A stretch of DNA of 64,000 nt. Origin: Halichoerus grypus (Eukaryota; Chordata; Mammalia; Carnivora; Phocidae). A program made the position numbers and the translations under genes. Where the stretch lies: the NCBI RefSeq assembly GCF_964656455.1, contig NC_135719.1:7419163-7483162 (forward strand), written 5' to 3'. The notes beneath the pieces are model-generated. The model made no database searches and had not been told where the DNA came from. It was given only the letters and a program-made list of their open reading frames with translations. Positions 11,601-21,567 of this stretch are shown one piece after another. How positions within the stretch are numbered: the stretch's first letter is position 1; every line of letters starts with the position of its first letter.

Positions 11601-12238
11601 ATGTCCACGCCACCTTCCCCCAAATAAGCCACAAAGCTCCGGCACACTCGCTCTTCTTTCTTTTAGGTGGGCTCTGAAAGTCTTTTCTGTGTTTTAGTCT
11701 CAAGTTCAGGTTGACCCAAAGCCGACTCTGAGCCAAGGACTTGATGGGCAGGTAGTTTATCTGGGAGGTGATTCCAGGAAGCCTATGGGAGCAAGTGGGA
11801 AAGCGTGAAGGAAAGGTGAGTTTTCCGAAGACGGGTGTGACACTGAGCGATTTCTGCTGTGGGCGCCTGGAGCGTCACCCGGCTGGGGATGCTCTGAGAA
11901 ACTGACTGGGACATGCCTCAGAATTGCTCCCCGTGGAGATCCAGGGATGGGGACATCTACTCACGGACCCCCTATCCTCCATTCACCGGTTGTGCTTGTC
12001 TGCAAGGGTGTTCACTCTCCCCCTGATTTCAAGTGTACCTGCTCGGGCCCAAGCACACTTCTGTGGTGCTGGAGGAAACCCTCAGGCAGAGAAGTAAAAT
12101 GCAGGCTCTTGAGGGGGGTTGTAGTCAGGGTGCTGAGACTATCTGCCATAGTTTTCAGTAAACTCAGGTGGGCCAGGAATGTGGGGTAGGGGCAGATGCT
12201 GCTGCTGAGCCCCCGGTCCATGTCAAGGTGTAGTGGGA
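11601..12238. other. Unclassified stretch, no gene seen
   Basis: TTGACCCAAAGCCGACTCTG to TGAGACTATCTGCCATAG may be a decayed repeat, but I cannot name one. Confidence 0.4.
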
Positions 12239-12384
12239 TTGTTTTTTGTTTTTTTGGGGGGTTTTTTTTTGTTTTTTTGTAGGCTCCATGCCCAGTGTGG
12301 AGCCCAGCATCACAACCCTGAGATCAAAACCTGAGCTGAGATCCAGAGTCGGATGATTAACCAACCGAGCCACCCAGGTGCCCC
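12239..12384 (-). mobile_element. CanSINE of an older subfamily, antisense
   Basis: A T/G-rich tail is followed directly by TAGGCTCCATGCCCAGTGTG, GAGATCAAAACCTGAGCTGAG and an AACCGAGCCACCCAGGTGCC head. The short body without the long CT tract and the ATCCAGAGTCGGA motif mark a CanSINE subfamily different from most others here. No clear TSD seen. Confidence 0.9.
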
Positions 12385-12854
12385 AGGATCTTCTTGAATG
12401 AATGGGCATGATCCCAGCCCAGGCATTTGTGATTACAAGCAACAGAAACGGATTCTTGCCCACCAGGCAGAAGCTAATTGACAGAAGGATGTGGAGGTCA
12501 CTCAGAATGTAATGGGACTGGGGAGGAGAGTGCTGGTTTGCGAAATGGCAGGGAATATGATTTTGTTCTATGATGTAGCAAGCTGACCGCATCGTTAACA
12601 TCTTGTAGTGGAACTGAGTGGTTAAGGTGCCCTCAGTCCCCTTGTTTGTTTCTGAGTGTGGAGTGGGAGAGAGGTCACTTTGGCTTCCTTTTGGAAGGTC
12701 AGCACCTAAAATTATCCTCCCATTTATACTACGTACGATAGAAGAAAGATGATTCCCCTACAGGAAATCAAATTGCTGTTAGGGAATGAATGCTGGGCAG
12801 CTAAAAATGGACAAATGGCCACATGCAGAAGGGGATTGGGCTTTCTGGTGAAAT
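12385..12854. other. Unclassified stretch, no gene seen
   Basis: Contains TTACAAGCAACAGAAACGG and CTAATTGACAGAAGGATGTG, reminiscent of an old interspersed repeat; not assigned. Confidence 0.4.
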
Positions 12855-13032
12855 CTGAGTAAGAGCGTGCCAATCCATTTTCTGCTTTTGATCAGGTACT
12901 GTGGTTATGTGAGATGTCATCATTGGGGGAAGCTAGGTGATGGGCTATGTGGGATCTTTCTGTACTATTTTTGCAACTTCCTGTGGGTCTATAATCATTT
13001 CACAATAAAAAGTAATAAAAAAAAAAAGGAAG
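12855..13032 (+). mobile_element. L1M 3' end with A-tail, sense
   Basis: ATCATTGGGGGAAGCTAGGT, TTTCTGTACTATTTTTGCAA, CTTCCTGTGGGTCTATAATC and AATAAAAAGTAATAAAAAA are the 3' terminus of an old L1M, tail included. Confidence 0.75.
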
Positions 13033-13199
13033 GGGAATTGGTGGTTTGGAGATGTAGATACTTTTGGAGTAGAATTTGGAGAAATTGGAGTAGCCAAACC
13101 TTAACATTTTCTCCCGCCTCATCCTCAAGGGCACCAGAATACCAGAGCTAAATCTTTAGACCTCAGCTTTACTCCTCCTCCAGCCTTTCAACTCTGAGG

Positions 13200-13500
13200 A
13201 GGGTTAGGCTCCCATTTATTTGGGTTGTAATGGATTTACAATTCATTGTCTTTTTTGAAGTTTGTGTTTGGAGATTTGATATTGATCTGCAATTAATTGG
13301 ATAGGACAGCGCACGGGTCTGCAAAGGGACTGGGTTTTGTACAGTCAGCTCTCAGTCCCATTTCAGCAAGAAGGAGAAAGGGGATAAGCTCACTTTTGTT
13401 GAAATATTCCCTCCAAATAGCAGAATAGCAGCTATTTCTTTATGTGGCTTCCCAGCCAGAATGTATTCTGAGGGGATTATTAAATTCTAGAATGTGACCA
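13200..13500. promoter_or_regulatory. Candidate conserved non-coding element
   Basis: Unique AT-rich block free of recognisable repeats, with homeodomain-type cores: TAATGGATTTACAATTCATTG and GCAATTAATTGG. Such clustering is common in developmental enhancers. Function is inferred only from composition. Confidence 0.25.
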
Positions 13501-14344
13501 TTGGTATGAAGACAGTCAACTCTCTAGAGAATGTGAATGCTTCCCATCTTTGTTCTTGTGATGTTCTGATGTCAGTGGAACTAAAAGAGAGTCTAGGGCC
13601 TTGGTGGCAGGTACTGTTAATGCAGGCCCAGTGTGCCATCGGTTTGGATTTACCCACAACTCCCAGGTAATGGGTGTTGGGAAGCCATTGCTTATCTAAA
13701 CAAGATCTAGGAGCTTTACACCCTCATTTAGCTATTAAATTTCTACTAATAATTCTGTAATAAGCATTGGCCAATCAGTTTCATTCTGTTGTGATAGGTT
13801 TGGACAGATTTAATCTAAGCAATAATAATAATTCACAACAACAGAAAACACTGAGCCTCATTCTTCTCACTGCCTAAGTTATTCCCTAGGAGTAAATCAG
13901 CTATTTAGGGAGGAAGATGCATTCACATCTGCCGGGCACTGGAGCCTTGCTCAGTCAGTTAGCTTTGCTGCAGGGCTAGATAATCCCACAGGCCCTGGTT
14001 TCTGAATCTGTGCACAGCCTAGCCCTCGGGCCTCAGGCGTGCGTGCTCACCATCTACACGTAATCCTTCTTCCCGGAAGGCAGAGTATTTTATAGGTATG
14101 ATCTCATTTTTCCTCCCAGCCTTCTCTGGAGGCTGGGAGGGATCTGCTTTGGGAAGCTCCTAGAAGATTTCTTCTTTCTTCCGAGACCTCTCCCCAGCTC
14201 ACTTTCCTCCCAAGGCTGCAGCAAGAGGAGCCCACTCCACCAGCTTTTTCTAAAGAGTTTCCAAGGTGCTGCACTATCCTTCGAGGGGAATAGGGATGCA
14301 TCCTCTCCTTGTATCATGGCATTCAGTGTCAGGGGGTGGGGAGG
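13501..14344. other. Unique stretch, no gene seen
   Basis: AT-rich to 13850 with an (AAT)n run near 13825, then average composition. A short MIR-like antisense piece may lie near 14075-14130. Confidence 0.45.
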
Positions 14345-14520
14345 GGGGGCCCCTGTGCAATCCTGGCTGCACCACGTGGGTGACCTGGCTCAGGCAGTTT
14401 GCTCTCCCCTGCCCTCAGTTTCCTGTAGGAATGGGGAGGATACCCCTTGTGTTGTTGAGACATTCAGTAAATGAGAGCGCTTTACACAAGATAAGTAGAG
14501 GGCCCATATTATTACTATTA
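14345..14520 (+). repeat. MIR SINE, sense
   Basis: CAATCCTGGCTGCACCACGT, GGGTGACCTGGCTCAGGCAG, CCTCAGTTTCCTGTAGGAAT, TTGTTGAGACATTCAGTAAA match MIR in order. Confidence 0.7.
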
Positions 14521-15048
14521 ACTTTATAACAAAAAATACTGAAACCCAGAGAGAGGGTTAAAGGGCTCTCCCTGAGTCATTCGCTAGAACCCTGCCTTCT
14601 GGTCCAGAGTGCCCACGGCAGGGGTGATGCCCTCGCTGCGGTTACCGTGGCGGCTCTGAGATCAGAGTGTATGATCGCCATTATGATGACCGCTTGCGTT
14701 ACCTGAGACAAATATGCTGTAGTTGGAAATAACACGACTTCCAGATGCAGACAGAGCATCTGTGAAAATCCTGACCTGAGGGTCTTTTGCCCCTTCCAAT
14801 CCCTTCCCTTCCCTGTGCCCCAGTCCTGCTGCCCATTTGGTGGTGATACGAGGATATCGTTCCTCCTTTGTTTCCAGTTCTCTCCAGAACTGGCTTTTTA
14901 AAGGAGAAGAAAAGATGCTTGACTTTGTGATCCAAATTGAGGTTCCTCCTTGCCAAAAAATGCTTCCCCATCTGTCTGAGGTTTCTTATCAAGGGAAAAT
15001 AATTTTATGTTTTACACTGAAGTAAAGTGACACTTGGTTTTACCTTCT
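14521..15048. other. Unique stretch, no gene seen
   Basis: A weak MIR antisense piece at 14530-14615 (GAAACCCAGAGAGAGGGTTA); otherwise nothing recognised. Confidence 0.45.
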
Positions 15049-15226
15049 GTGGTAGGCAGAATAATGCCGCCTCCCCCCCCCCTTCCTCCCCCAAAATATC
15101 AGGTCTCCATCCTTGGAACCTGTAAATAGTACCTTATAAGGAAAAAGGGTCTTTGCAGATGTGATTAAATTAAGGATTTTGAGATGGAGAGGTTATCCTG
15201 GATTACCGGGTGGGGTCTAAATGAAG

Positions 15227-15235
15227 CCATGTGTA

Positions 15236-15237
<2 letters not shown>
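15227..15237. repeat. Left target-site duplication of FTL retrocopy
   Basis: CCATGTGTATC here matches CCATACGTATC at 16209-16219 at 9 of 11 positions. In the LTR these bases occur once, so the pair is the duplication made by L1-type retroposition of the FTL mRNA. Confidence 0.8.
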
Positions 15238-15239
<2 letters not shown>

Positions 15240-15287
<48 letters not shown>

Positions 15288-15318
15288 CCTGCGTCATGCT
15301 CGCGCCCGCATGCTCGCG
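15240..15318. repeat. (TG)n microsatellite and CpG-rich spacer at the retrocopy tail
   Basis: About 17 TG units (15243-15277) lie exactly where the poly(A) tail of the FTL retrocopy should be, read as T on this strand. Between them and the 3' UTR is about 40 bases with many CpGs, including a 14-base unit beginning GCGCGAGCATG on the minus strand, repeated twice. Microsatellites often grow from retroposon tails; that origin is inferred here. Confidence 0.85.
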
Positions 15319-16178
15319 CAGAAAGCTTGATTGTATCCATGTGGTCCAGGGCTTGCTCAAGGGCTCTAGGGGGCTTAAAAAGCTGCCTGGTGGCTGCAGG
15401 GAGAGGCTCAGGTACAGGCCCTGGCACCAGGGGGATGCCGGAGGGACCCCTCAAAGACTGCTGGGCTCCAGAGGCTCCTAGTGGTGCTAGAGGGGGAGCC
15501 TTTCAAAGAGCTACTCACCCAGCCCAGCTTGGGGGCCAGCCAGCCGGCCTGCAGAGGTGATTCAGGTGGTCTGGTCTCCCATCTTCTTGATGAGTTTCAC
15601 CTCCTCATCCAGGAAGTGCTTCCCCAGGAAGTCCAGGCATGGGGGTCTATGCGGGCAGAACCCAGGGCCTGCAGACCTACCTCATTCAGGTTCTTCAGGA
15701 TCATGGCAGCTTCCCTGGCATCCAGGGTTTGACCCCACTCATCTTGGGGTGACTCCTGCATGTCTTGAAAGAGGGTGTGGCTGCCATGCTGGTTTTGCAT
15801 CTTCAGGAGACGCTCAGGGCCCTTGTGCTTCTCAGTCAACTCTCAGAAGAAGTGGCCCATGCCCTCCAGAGCCAGATCGTCACAGTCGAAATAGAAGCCC
15901 AGAGAGAGGTAGGTGTAGGAGGCCCGAAGATGCATGTTGACCAGGTGGTTGATGGCGGCCTCCGCCTCGCTGGGATGATTCTGACCAATCTGGGAGTGCA
16001 TGGTTAATTGGTAATAAGGAGCTACGCTCAAAATACAGTGTTGGCTGGTCCCAGAGCCAGAGGATGGCCGAGAAGATGGGTCCAAAGGTTGTGACTGGAC
16101 AAAAGGTTGGAGGGTGGTCGGAGGCTGCAAGAAAGGGTATTCTTGGGTCTATTCAGTCCAAGCACTGGTGAAGCAAGA
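15319..16178 (-). pseudogene. FTL: Ferritin light chain (FTL) processed pseudogene
   Basis: FTL encodes the light subunit of the cytosolic iron-storage shell; this copy cannot make it. On the minus strand the old start codon is at 16001-15999 and the old stop at 15489-15487, 515 bases against 528 for an intact 175-codon FTL frame. The gap equals one lost codon near residue 58, three lost codons near residue 107 and a single-base deletion near 15634-15640 that shifts frame. Recognisable blocks include [43 protein letters not shown] and AGLGE. In-frame stops lie at 15845-15843, 15564-15562 and 15513-15511. There are no introns. About 180 bases of FTL-like 5' UTR precede the start, and FTL-like 3' UTR follows, with the polyadenylation signal decayed. 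These features show an mRNA-derived retrocopy. It interrupts an MLT1-type LTR and has no promoter of its own that I can see. Confidence 0.96.
16153..16178 (-). promoter_or_regulatory. Decayed iron-responsive element of the FTL retrocopy
   Basis: In intact FTL mRNA a 5' UTR hairpin with a CAGUGN loop binds iron regulatory proteins and blocks translation at low iron. The retrocopy keeps the loop CAGTGC and the flanking TTGCTTCAC / TTGGA arms on the minus strand. The pair that closes the loop is broken (C facing T where the normal stem has A-T). It is a relic inherited from the parent mRNA, not a working element. Confidence 0.75.
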
Positions 16179-16208
16179 GACACATCTGGGAACCGCCAGG
16201 GGCACTGT

Positions 16209-16219
16209 CCATACGTATC
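16209..16219. repeat. Right target-site duplication of FTL retrocopy
   Basis: CCATACGTATC, partner of the copy at 15227-15237. It lies about 30 bases beyond the recognisable 5' UTR, so the retrocopy is close to full length at its 5' end. Confidence 0.8.
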
Positions 16220-16533
16220 CTTTCAAGAGAGAGGCTGAGGGAGATTTGACCCTCATAGTGGGAGAATGGGCTGAGAGGTTTGAAGGTGCAGGCCTTGAAG
16301 ATTGGAGTGATGTAGTCACAAGCCAAGGAATGCTGACATCCCCCAGAAGCTGGGACAGTCTAAGATCAGATCCTCCCCAAGAGCCTCCGGAGGGAGCATA
16401 GCCCTGCTGACCCCTTGGTTTGGGCTTAGCGATTCTGATTCCACCTTCTGGCCTCCAGAACTATGAGCCAATACATGTCCCTCGTTTGAAGCCACCGAGT
16501 TTGTGATTATCCTGTTATAGCAGGAAACCAACA

Positions 16534-18454
16534 CGCCTTCATACTGCTGGGGCTGACCAGGGGGTCAGCCTCGCCTGGTGGCCTGATTTCCTCAAGAGGG
16601 TCAGCGCCCTGGCAACATGAAGACCCCAGGGATGGGAAAGCAACTCTCCCCACTGGAGATTGAACCCAGGCCCTGGTCCTGCTTATGACTCAGACTTACC
16701 ACAGGTAAGGCCATTGCTCTAATGTTCCAGGGTTGGAGGTCAAAGGAAGCTGGTTGGATCCAGGACGGCCAGGCCCTGGCCTTTGACGCCATGTAGTGGG
16801 AACGTCCACGGTGATCCGAGCTACGGGGCCTCAGTGACCGGAGCTGGGGCCCAGCCCCAAAGGGCCTGTGGGCTCTCGTGTTTCTCTGACCCACCAGCCC
16901 CGCGTGCCCGGGGGTGGGGGGGGTTGTCTGGCTTTTGAGGAGCCCTGGGCTGGGCCTGGGCTGCTGGCTGAGTGCACCCGAGCTGCTCGGGAGGCCGCAC
17001 CTGGCTCATCACACCTGTGCCAGGCAGGAGGGCGTCTGAGAGTCGTGCTTCCCATTTGCCCCATTTCGACGTATGATCCACTGCGAGACAGGATGCATGT
17101 AATTTGTTAGCAGTATGAAAATGCCGACTTCTGCAGAAGGTTTACCTTTTTCCGTAAATTAGGGCAGATTCATGGTTCTTTCGCTAACTTGCCTTCTGGT
17201 GTGTTCTCTGGAGGAGGACAGAAAGGGGTGGCGTTTTAGTTAGCCTCACTGGGAATTGCTCAGAACTTGGGGGACATTTGTCTGGCAGGTGAGCCATGGA
17301 GATAAAAAGAGTCCAAGAGCCATGACCAAGCAACACTCCCCTTTCCTTCTAGCCACATGTATGGGTCAGATGTGCGATCTCCCCATCCTTGGCTCGTGGC
17401 AGACATCACTAATTGATCCTAGCACTGGTCAGCGTGGGCTCAGACACAGAAGCCTTCCCAACATAGTGCCTTAGTCTGCCACTACCACTTGATCGGGGTG
17501 GACATGTGAACTGACATCCATTTGCTGTTCCTGATAATTCCTTCCCCAACACTAAGATACCATGAATCTGCCCTAATTCCCAGCAGGTATGCTGGTCTTT
17601 CCAAAGTCCCTTTTTAAGCATCTGTTTAATGAGAAGTCGAGCCCCCCTGGCTTTGACTGGGCTAAGTGGCAGGTAATAAAACCAGTTCCCAGTTCATCTC
17701 AGTTCCCCATTTAGAGCCACAGCAAATGTCATAATAGAGATCGGGCCTCTGGCTTTTCTGTGGGTCACAGATCACAGAGGAGGCATGGGGACTAAATTTG
17801 GAAATCAGCAGCTGTCCTGTAATGGGTGTTGGCTGATTTTTTTTTTTTAAGGGGAGAGTTTTGGGTCAGATGCCTTGAGCACCAAGCAGCATGCACCAGG
17901 CTCCCAGAGTGCTGGGCCAGAGCAGCAATGTACCTAAGTTGTCTGAGAAGCTGTGCTTGTCCGCACTACTTGGGGCTGGAGACCGTGGCCTTGCCACCCA
18001 AGAGGAGGAGATAGGCAGGAGCGGCTGCGAGGAACCAGCTGCCTCCTGGCTTTGCCAGGGTCTGGTGCCTGGGCAGAGGATGCTGTGGGACTGTGGGCCG
18101 GTCAGGAGCCGCTGGGGCACTGAGGGGGCTTATGGGACGAGGAGAAGGTGGAGGAAAACCATGCAAAGCTAGATCCTGAAAGTTATCAGCCAACTGTGAA
18201 TGTTTTTGTCTGTTTGGTGTTAACTTCCCAGGAATGACTGGAGAAAAATCCTCTGTTATTTCATTTCTAAAGAAGAAAGGACTGGCTAGATTTGCAGTAA
18301 GGATCTCCTCCTGGGGTTTGCGAGTGATCTTTATGATGGAGATTCTCAGCAGACCTCACTCTTTTCCCCTTCTTTATGGAGATATGGATAGAAGAATGCT
18401 TATCTGTGTGGCCTAGGGGGTGGGTTCCTCCCTCCCACCCTTGCTTGCTTTTTT
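16534..18454. other. Unique stretch, no gene seen
   Basis: GC-rich around 16600-17060 including a G-rich run at 16911-16924; no repeat or exon recognised. Confidence 0.5.
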
Positions 18455-18690
18455 CTTCATTTTTGAGCATCCGCAATGTACCAAGTACTAGTTTACATAT
18501 TAGGGTTCAGCAATAAATAGAGTCTCTGCTCTCGTGATGCTTCTACCGCAGTGGGGACAGGGGGGACAAATAGTACGCCAAGAAATACATGTCTAACGTG
18601 TCAGGTGCTGATACATGCTACGCTGAAGAAGGTTGAGAAGATGCAGCCAGGTGGAGGGGCTGGGGGACTCTGCTGGATAGGGAAGTCTCT
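18455..18690 (-). repeat. L2 fragment, antisense
   Basis: GAGCATCCGCAATGTACCAA, GGGTTCAGCAATAAATAGAG, TCTCTGCTCTCGTGATGCTT, and GTGTCAGGTGCTGATACATG follow the antisense L2 3' order. A perfect 10-base inverted repeat at 18809-18818 / 18827-18836 lies just beyond. Confidence 0.6.
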
Positions 18691-19096
18691 AGAATGAGGG
18701 CCAGCTGAGCCCAGAGGGAATAGGCCTCACAGACCCTGGGGGAGGAGTGTTCCCGGAGAACACACAGGAACAGAGGCCCTGGAGTGGATCCAGCAAGCTT
18801 GGCCGAAGCCTGACAGGTGGTGATCTACCTGTCAGGGAGTCAGTGACGAGAAGTCTGGTGATGAGACAGGTGTGGGTCCCGGGATGGGGCACAAAGACAG
18901 GCCTCTGCTTGCTGGGAGGACTGGCAGGACAAAGCAGGGTCTTGGTGCTGGAGAAATTGGGGGCCCGGCAGGGATTTTGCTTTGTTTTTTGGCTGATAAA
19001 TAGATATGACTTCATTCTCTTTTGTGAGCCCCAAAATAAGAGACACCAACTTTGCCTTCCCTAAAGTGCCATGTCTGATTCAGAAAAAGCAGCCAA
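18691..19096 (-). other. Probable decayed L2 continuation, no gene seen
   Basis: AGGAACAGAGGCCCTGGAGT suggests L2 between the two clearer L2 blocks. Holds a 10-base inverted repeat at 18809-18836. Confidence 0.4.
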
Positions 19097-19300
19097 GGGG
19101 TGCCTGGGTGGCTCAGTCATTAAGCATCTGCCTTCAGCTCAGATCATGATCCCAGGGTCCTGGGATAGAGCCCCGCATCGGGCTCCCTGCTCCGCGGGGA
19201 GTCTCCTTCTCCTTCTCCCACTCCCCCTGCTTGTGTTCCTGCTCTTGCTATCTCTCTCTCTGTCAAATAAATAAATAAAGTTAAATAAAAAAAAAAAAAA
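19097..19300 (+). mobile_element. CanSINE inserted in an L2 block
   Basis: Sense copy with TGCCTGGGTGGCTCAGTCAT, ATCATGATCCCAGGGTCC, CT-rich tract, AAATAAATAAATAAAG and an A-tail. Candidate TSD (AAAAAGCAGCCAA with a degraded partner AGGAGCCAA) is uncertain. L2-like sequence lies on both sides. Confidence 0.96.
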
Positions 19301-19464
19301 GCAAAAGGAGCCAATGCTCACTAGTCACCACATGCTGAGGTGATCCGCACTGGAGAAAAGGAGCCAGGAGGACAGGGTGCAGTGAGGGGAGGCTACAGGT
19401 TTTGATAGGGTGGCTAGAGAAAAAAAGTCCTAATTGGAAAGGTGTAACGATGATTTGATGCATT

Positions 19465-19960
19465 GATGCAAATGATGATCTGAGTCCTTTGAGTAAATCT
19501 GACAGAGATGAGGTGGTGAGCCATGCGGATATCTGGGGAAGTGTCTTCCTGACAGAGGGAGCTGCCAGTGCAAAGGCCCTGAGGTGGAAGCATGTCTGAC
19601 ATGTTCAAAGAACAGTAAGGAGGACAGGGCCTGGAGGAAGGGAGGGAGTGGGAGGGTTAGTAGACGTTGAAGTTAGTGAGAGTATGTGGGACCAGGCCAC
19701 ACGGGGCCTTCTAGGCATGGTAGAGACTCTGGTGGCCATTCTGAGTAAGCGGGGAGCCTGTCAAGTGTGTAAAGCAGGGGAGGGACATGAGCTGATCTGT
19801 CTTTTAGAAGGGGCCGCTGTGTGGGACATAACGGGAGGAGGCAGGAAGGGTTGCCATGTCCGGTAGTGCAGGCTGTGCCCTGCTCAAGGGCAGGGAGTGG
19901 AGGCTGGAGATGGGGTCAAGAAGCAGCGTCCATCAGAGGGGGACCATCTTCCTCAAATTC
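19465..19960 (-). repeat. L2 fragment, antisense
   Basis: GTGCAAAGGCCCTGAGGTGG, TTCAAAGAACAGTAAGGAGG, ACGGGGCCTTCTAGGCATGG, GGGAGGGACATGAGCTGATC match antisense L2 upstream of its 3' end. A CanSINE at 19097-19300 separates it from L2 sequence to the left. Confidence 0.7.
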
Positions 19961-20029
19961 ACCCAAGGTGCCCTAAGGCTAACAGCGACCTGGGTAGTTT
20001 TGTAAACCACTTTTTTGTTGTTGTTGTTA

Positions 20030-20290
20030 ATGTCATGAACATCCCCCTCGTGTCTTTAAATAGTCTTTGACAACATGTTTTTTAGTGGATGAACAGGATT
20101 ACCTCATTTGGATGTACCATAATATAATTAATCTCCTATGTGGGACACTCTGTTATTCCCAGCTAGTCACTATTTTTAAAATGTGCTGATGGACATCAGT
20201 GTACATAAATCTCTGTGTACATCTCTGATTATCCCCTGGGCTAAATTTCTAGACAATGAGTGGTCGGGTTAAATAATACGCATTTTTAAG
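20030..20290 (-). mobile_element. Older L1M ORF2-end fragment, antisense
   Basis: GTACCATAATATAATTAATC, GATGGACATCAGTGTACATA, CTCTGTGTACATCTCTGATT and CTAAATTTCTAGACAATGAG follow the antisense order of an old L1M ORF2 end. Confidence 0.6.
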
Positions 20291-20309
20291 GCTCTTGGTT
20301 ATTAAATTA

Positions 20310-20445
20310 TTTTTTAGATAACACAGCTGAGCTCAGAAAGGTTGTGTAACCGGCCTCCAGGCATGTAGCTGGGAGGTGGGAGAGTGGGCTTTGAACGCAG
20401 GCATATTGGTTTCCAGACCCATCTCCCCTCCATCTCGCCACACTA
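20310..20445 (-). repeat. MIR SINE, antisense
   Basis: GAGCTCAGAAAGGTTGTGTA, ACCGGCCTCCAGGCATG, TAGCTGGGAGGTGG, CTTTGAACGCAGGC match the antisense MIR body. Confidence 0.65.
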
Positions 20446-20524
20446 AGGACAGCTCAGTTGTCAGGCAGCCCACAGGCAGGGCTGAGTGGCCTCAGTTTTG
20501 GTGGCTTTGATGAGGATGATGGCT

Positions 20525-20738
20525 GAGGAGAGGAAACTAGCCAGCGTTCCTTAATCAGCTCTGTGCTGGGAACTGGGCTCAGCGCAGAGTGTGAATATTC
20601 CCATTGGACGCTCAGAGTAACCCTAAGAGGCAGTAATGGATTTAGCTCCATTTACACATGGAGACACTGAAGATCAGAGAAGTTAAGCAGCCTACTTGAA
20701 GCCACACAGCTAGAAGGTAGGAAAGCCAGGATGGAGCC
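20525..20738 (-). repeat. MIR SINE, antisense
   Basis: CTCTGTGCTGGGAACTGGGC, AACCCTAAGAGGCAGTAATG, CACATGGAGACACTGAAG, AGAGAAGTTAAGCAGCC, GCCACACAGCTAGAAGG. The L1 and CanSINE at 20739 onward are inserted at its end. Confidence 0.75.
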
Positions 20739-20756
20739 CTAACGCCCGCATTCTTT

Positions 20757-20928
20757 TTTAAGATTTTATTTATTTATTTGACAGAGAGATAGCAAGAACA
20801 GGAACACAAGCAGGGGGAATGGGTGAAGGAAAAGCAGGCTTCCCGCCAAGCAGAGAGCCCGATGTGGGGCTCGATCATGACCTGAGCCGAAGGCAGACGC
20901 TTAATGACTGGGCCACCCAGGCACCCCA
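20757..20928 (-). mobile_element. CanSINE inserted at the TSD/tail of an L1
   Basis: TTTATTTATTTGACAGAGAG, GATGTGGGGCTCGATC (here joined directly to ATGACCTGAGCC, a 20-base loss of the usual CCAGGACCCTGAGATC part) and a GGGCCACCCAGGCACCCC head. TSD CCCGCATTCTTTTT (20745-20758) and CCCACATTCTTTTT (from 20931). The same bases form part of the TSD of the neighbouring L1. Confidence 0.96.
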
Positions 20929-20940
20929 CACCCACATTCT

Positions 20941-21567
20941 TTTTAAAAAGTTTTCTATGTATTTACTTTTTAAGTTCCAATATAATTAACATACAGTGTT
21001 ATCTTAGTTTCAGGTGTACAATATAGTGATTCAGCAATTCTATACGTCATTCAGTGCTCATTACCGTAAGTGTGCTCTTCATCCCCTTCACCTATTTCCC
21101 CCTTCCTCCCACCCACCTCCCCTCTGGTAACTATCAGTTTGTTCTCTATAATAGAGCTAAGAATCTGTTTTTTTTTTTTTTTTTATTAATCTCTTTTCTC
21201 TCTTCTTTTGTTCTGTTTCTTAAATTCTACATATGAGTGAGAGTATATGGTATTTGTCTTTCTCTGACTTATTTCACTTAGCATTATACTCTCTAGCTCT
21301 GTCCATGTTGTGGCAAACAGCAAGATTTCATTCCTTTCTATGGCTGAGTGGAATATATATATAGTGGAATATATATATAGTGGAATATTTTATATATATA
21401 TATATATATAAATAAAATACCACCTCTTCTTTATCCATTCATCTATCGATGGACACTTGGGCTGCTTCCATAATTTGGCTATTGTAGGTAATGCTGCAGT
21501 AAACATAGGGGTGCATGTATTTTTTTCAAATTAATGGTTTCATTTACTTTGGGTAAATATCCAGGAG
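20941..21567 (-). mobile_element. 5'-truncated carnivore L1, 3' end of ORF2 and 3' UTR
   Basis: Reading on the minus strand are the L1 ORF2 tail (region coding for DEW-IKKRW-like residues near 21440, then the YSAIERNEI- and SEISQ-like stretch around 21270-21350) and a 3' UTR that ends near 20950. TSD CTAACGCCCGCATTCT (20739-20754) and CTAACCCCTGCATTCT (21568-21583) flank the L1 plus the CanSINE that later landed at its tail. A T16 run and a TA microsatellite interrupt it. It makes no product. Confidence 0.9.
21352..21420. repeat. TA-rich microsatellite inside L1
   Basis: GTGGAATATATATATA occurs twice (a 16-base tandem duplicate), then a GTGGAATATTTTATATATA stretch. It grew from the TA-rich part of the L1 tail-ward ORF2 region. 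Confidence 0.9.

Larger units (their letters stand above)
15049..16533 (+). mobile_element. MLT1-type MaLR LTR, split by the FTL retrocopy
   Basis: The left part (15049-15237) has the typical MLT1 opening, the TCTTTGCAGATGTGATTAA motif and a TTATCCTGGATTA block. The right part (about 16209-16533) resumes with the RAGAGAGAGGCTGAGGGAG region, then AAGCCAAGGAATGC, the GAGCCTCCGGAGGGAGCATAG block, CTTCTGGCCTCCAGAACTATGAG and a GAAACCAACAC end. The two parts join into one LTR of about 500 bases once the pseudogene is removed. It is an old solo LTR of an ERVL-MaLR retrotransposon; the subfamily cannot be fixed by eye. Confidence 0.85.

Noticed and set aside
15843..16130. Minus-strand frame starting at an ATG in 16130-16128
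   Set aside because: The upstream part is FTL 5' UTR; the true start is at 16001 and the frame stops at a premature codon, so it is pseudogene sequence and not a fusion protein.
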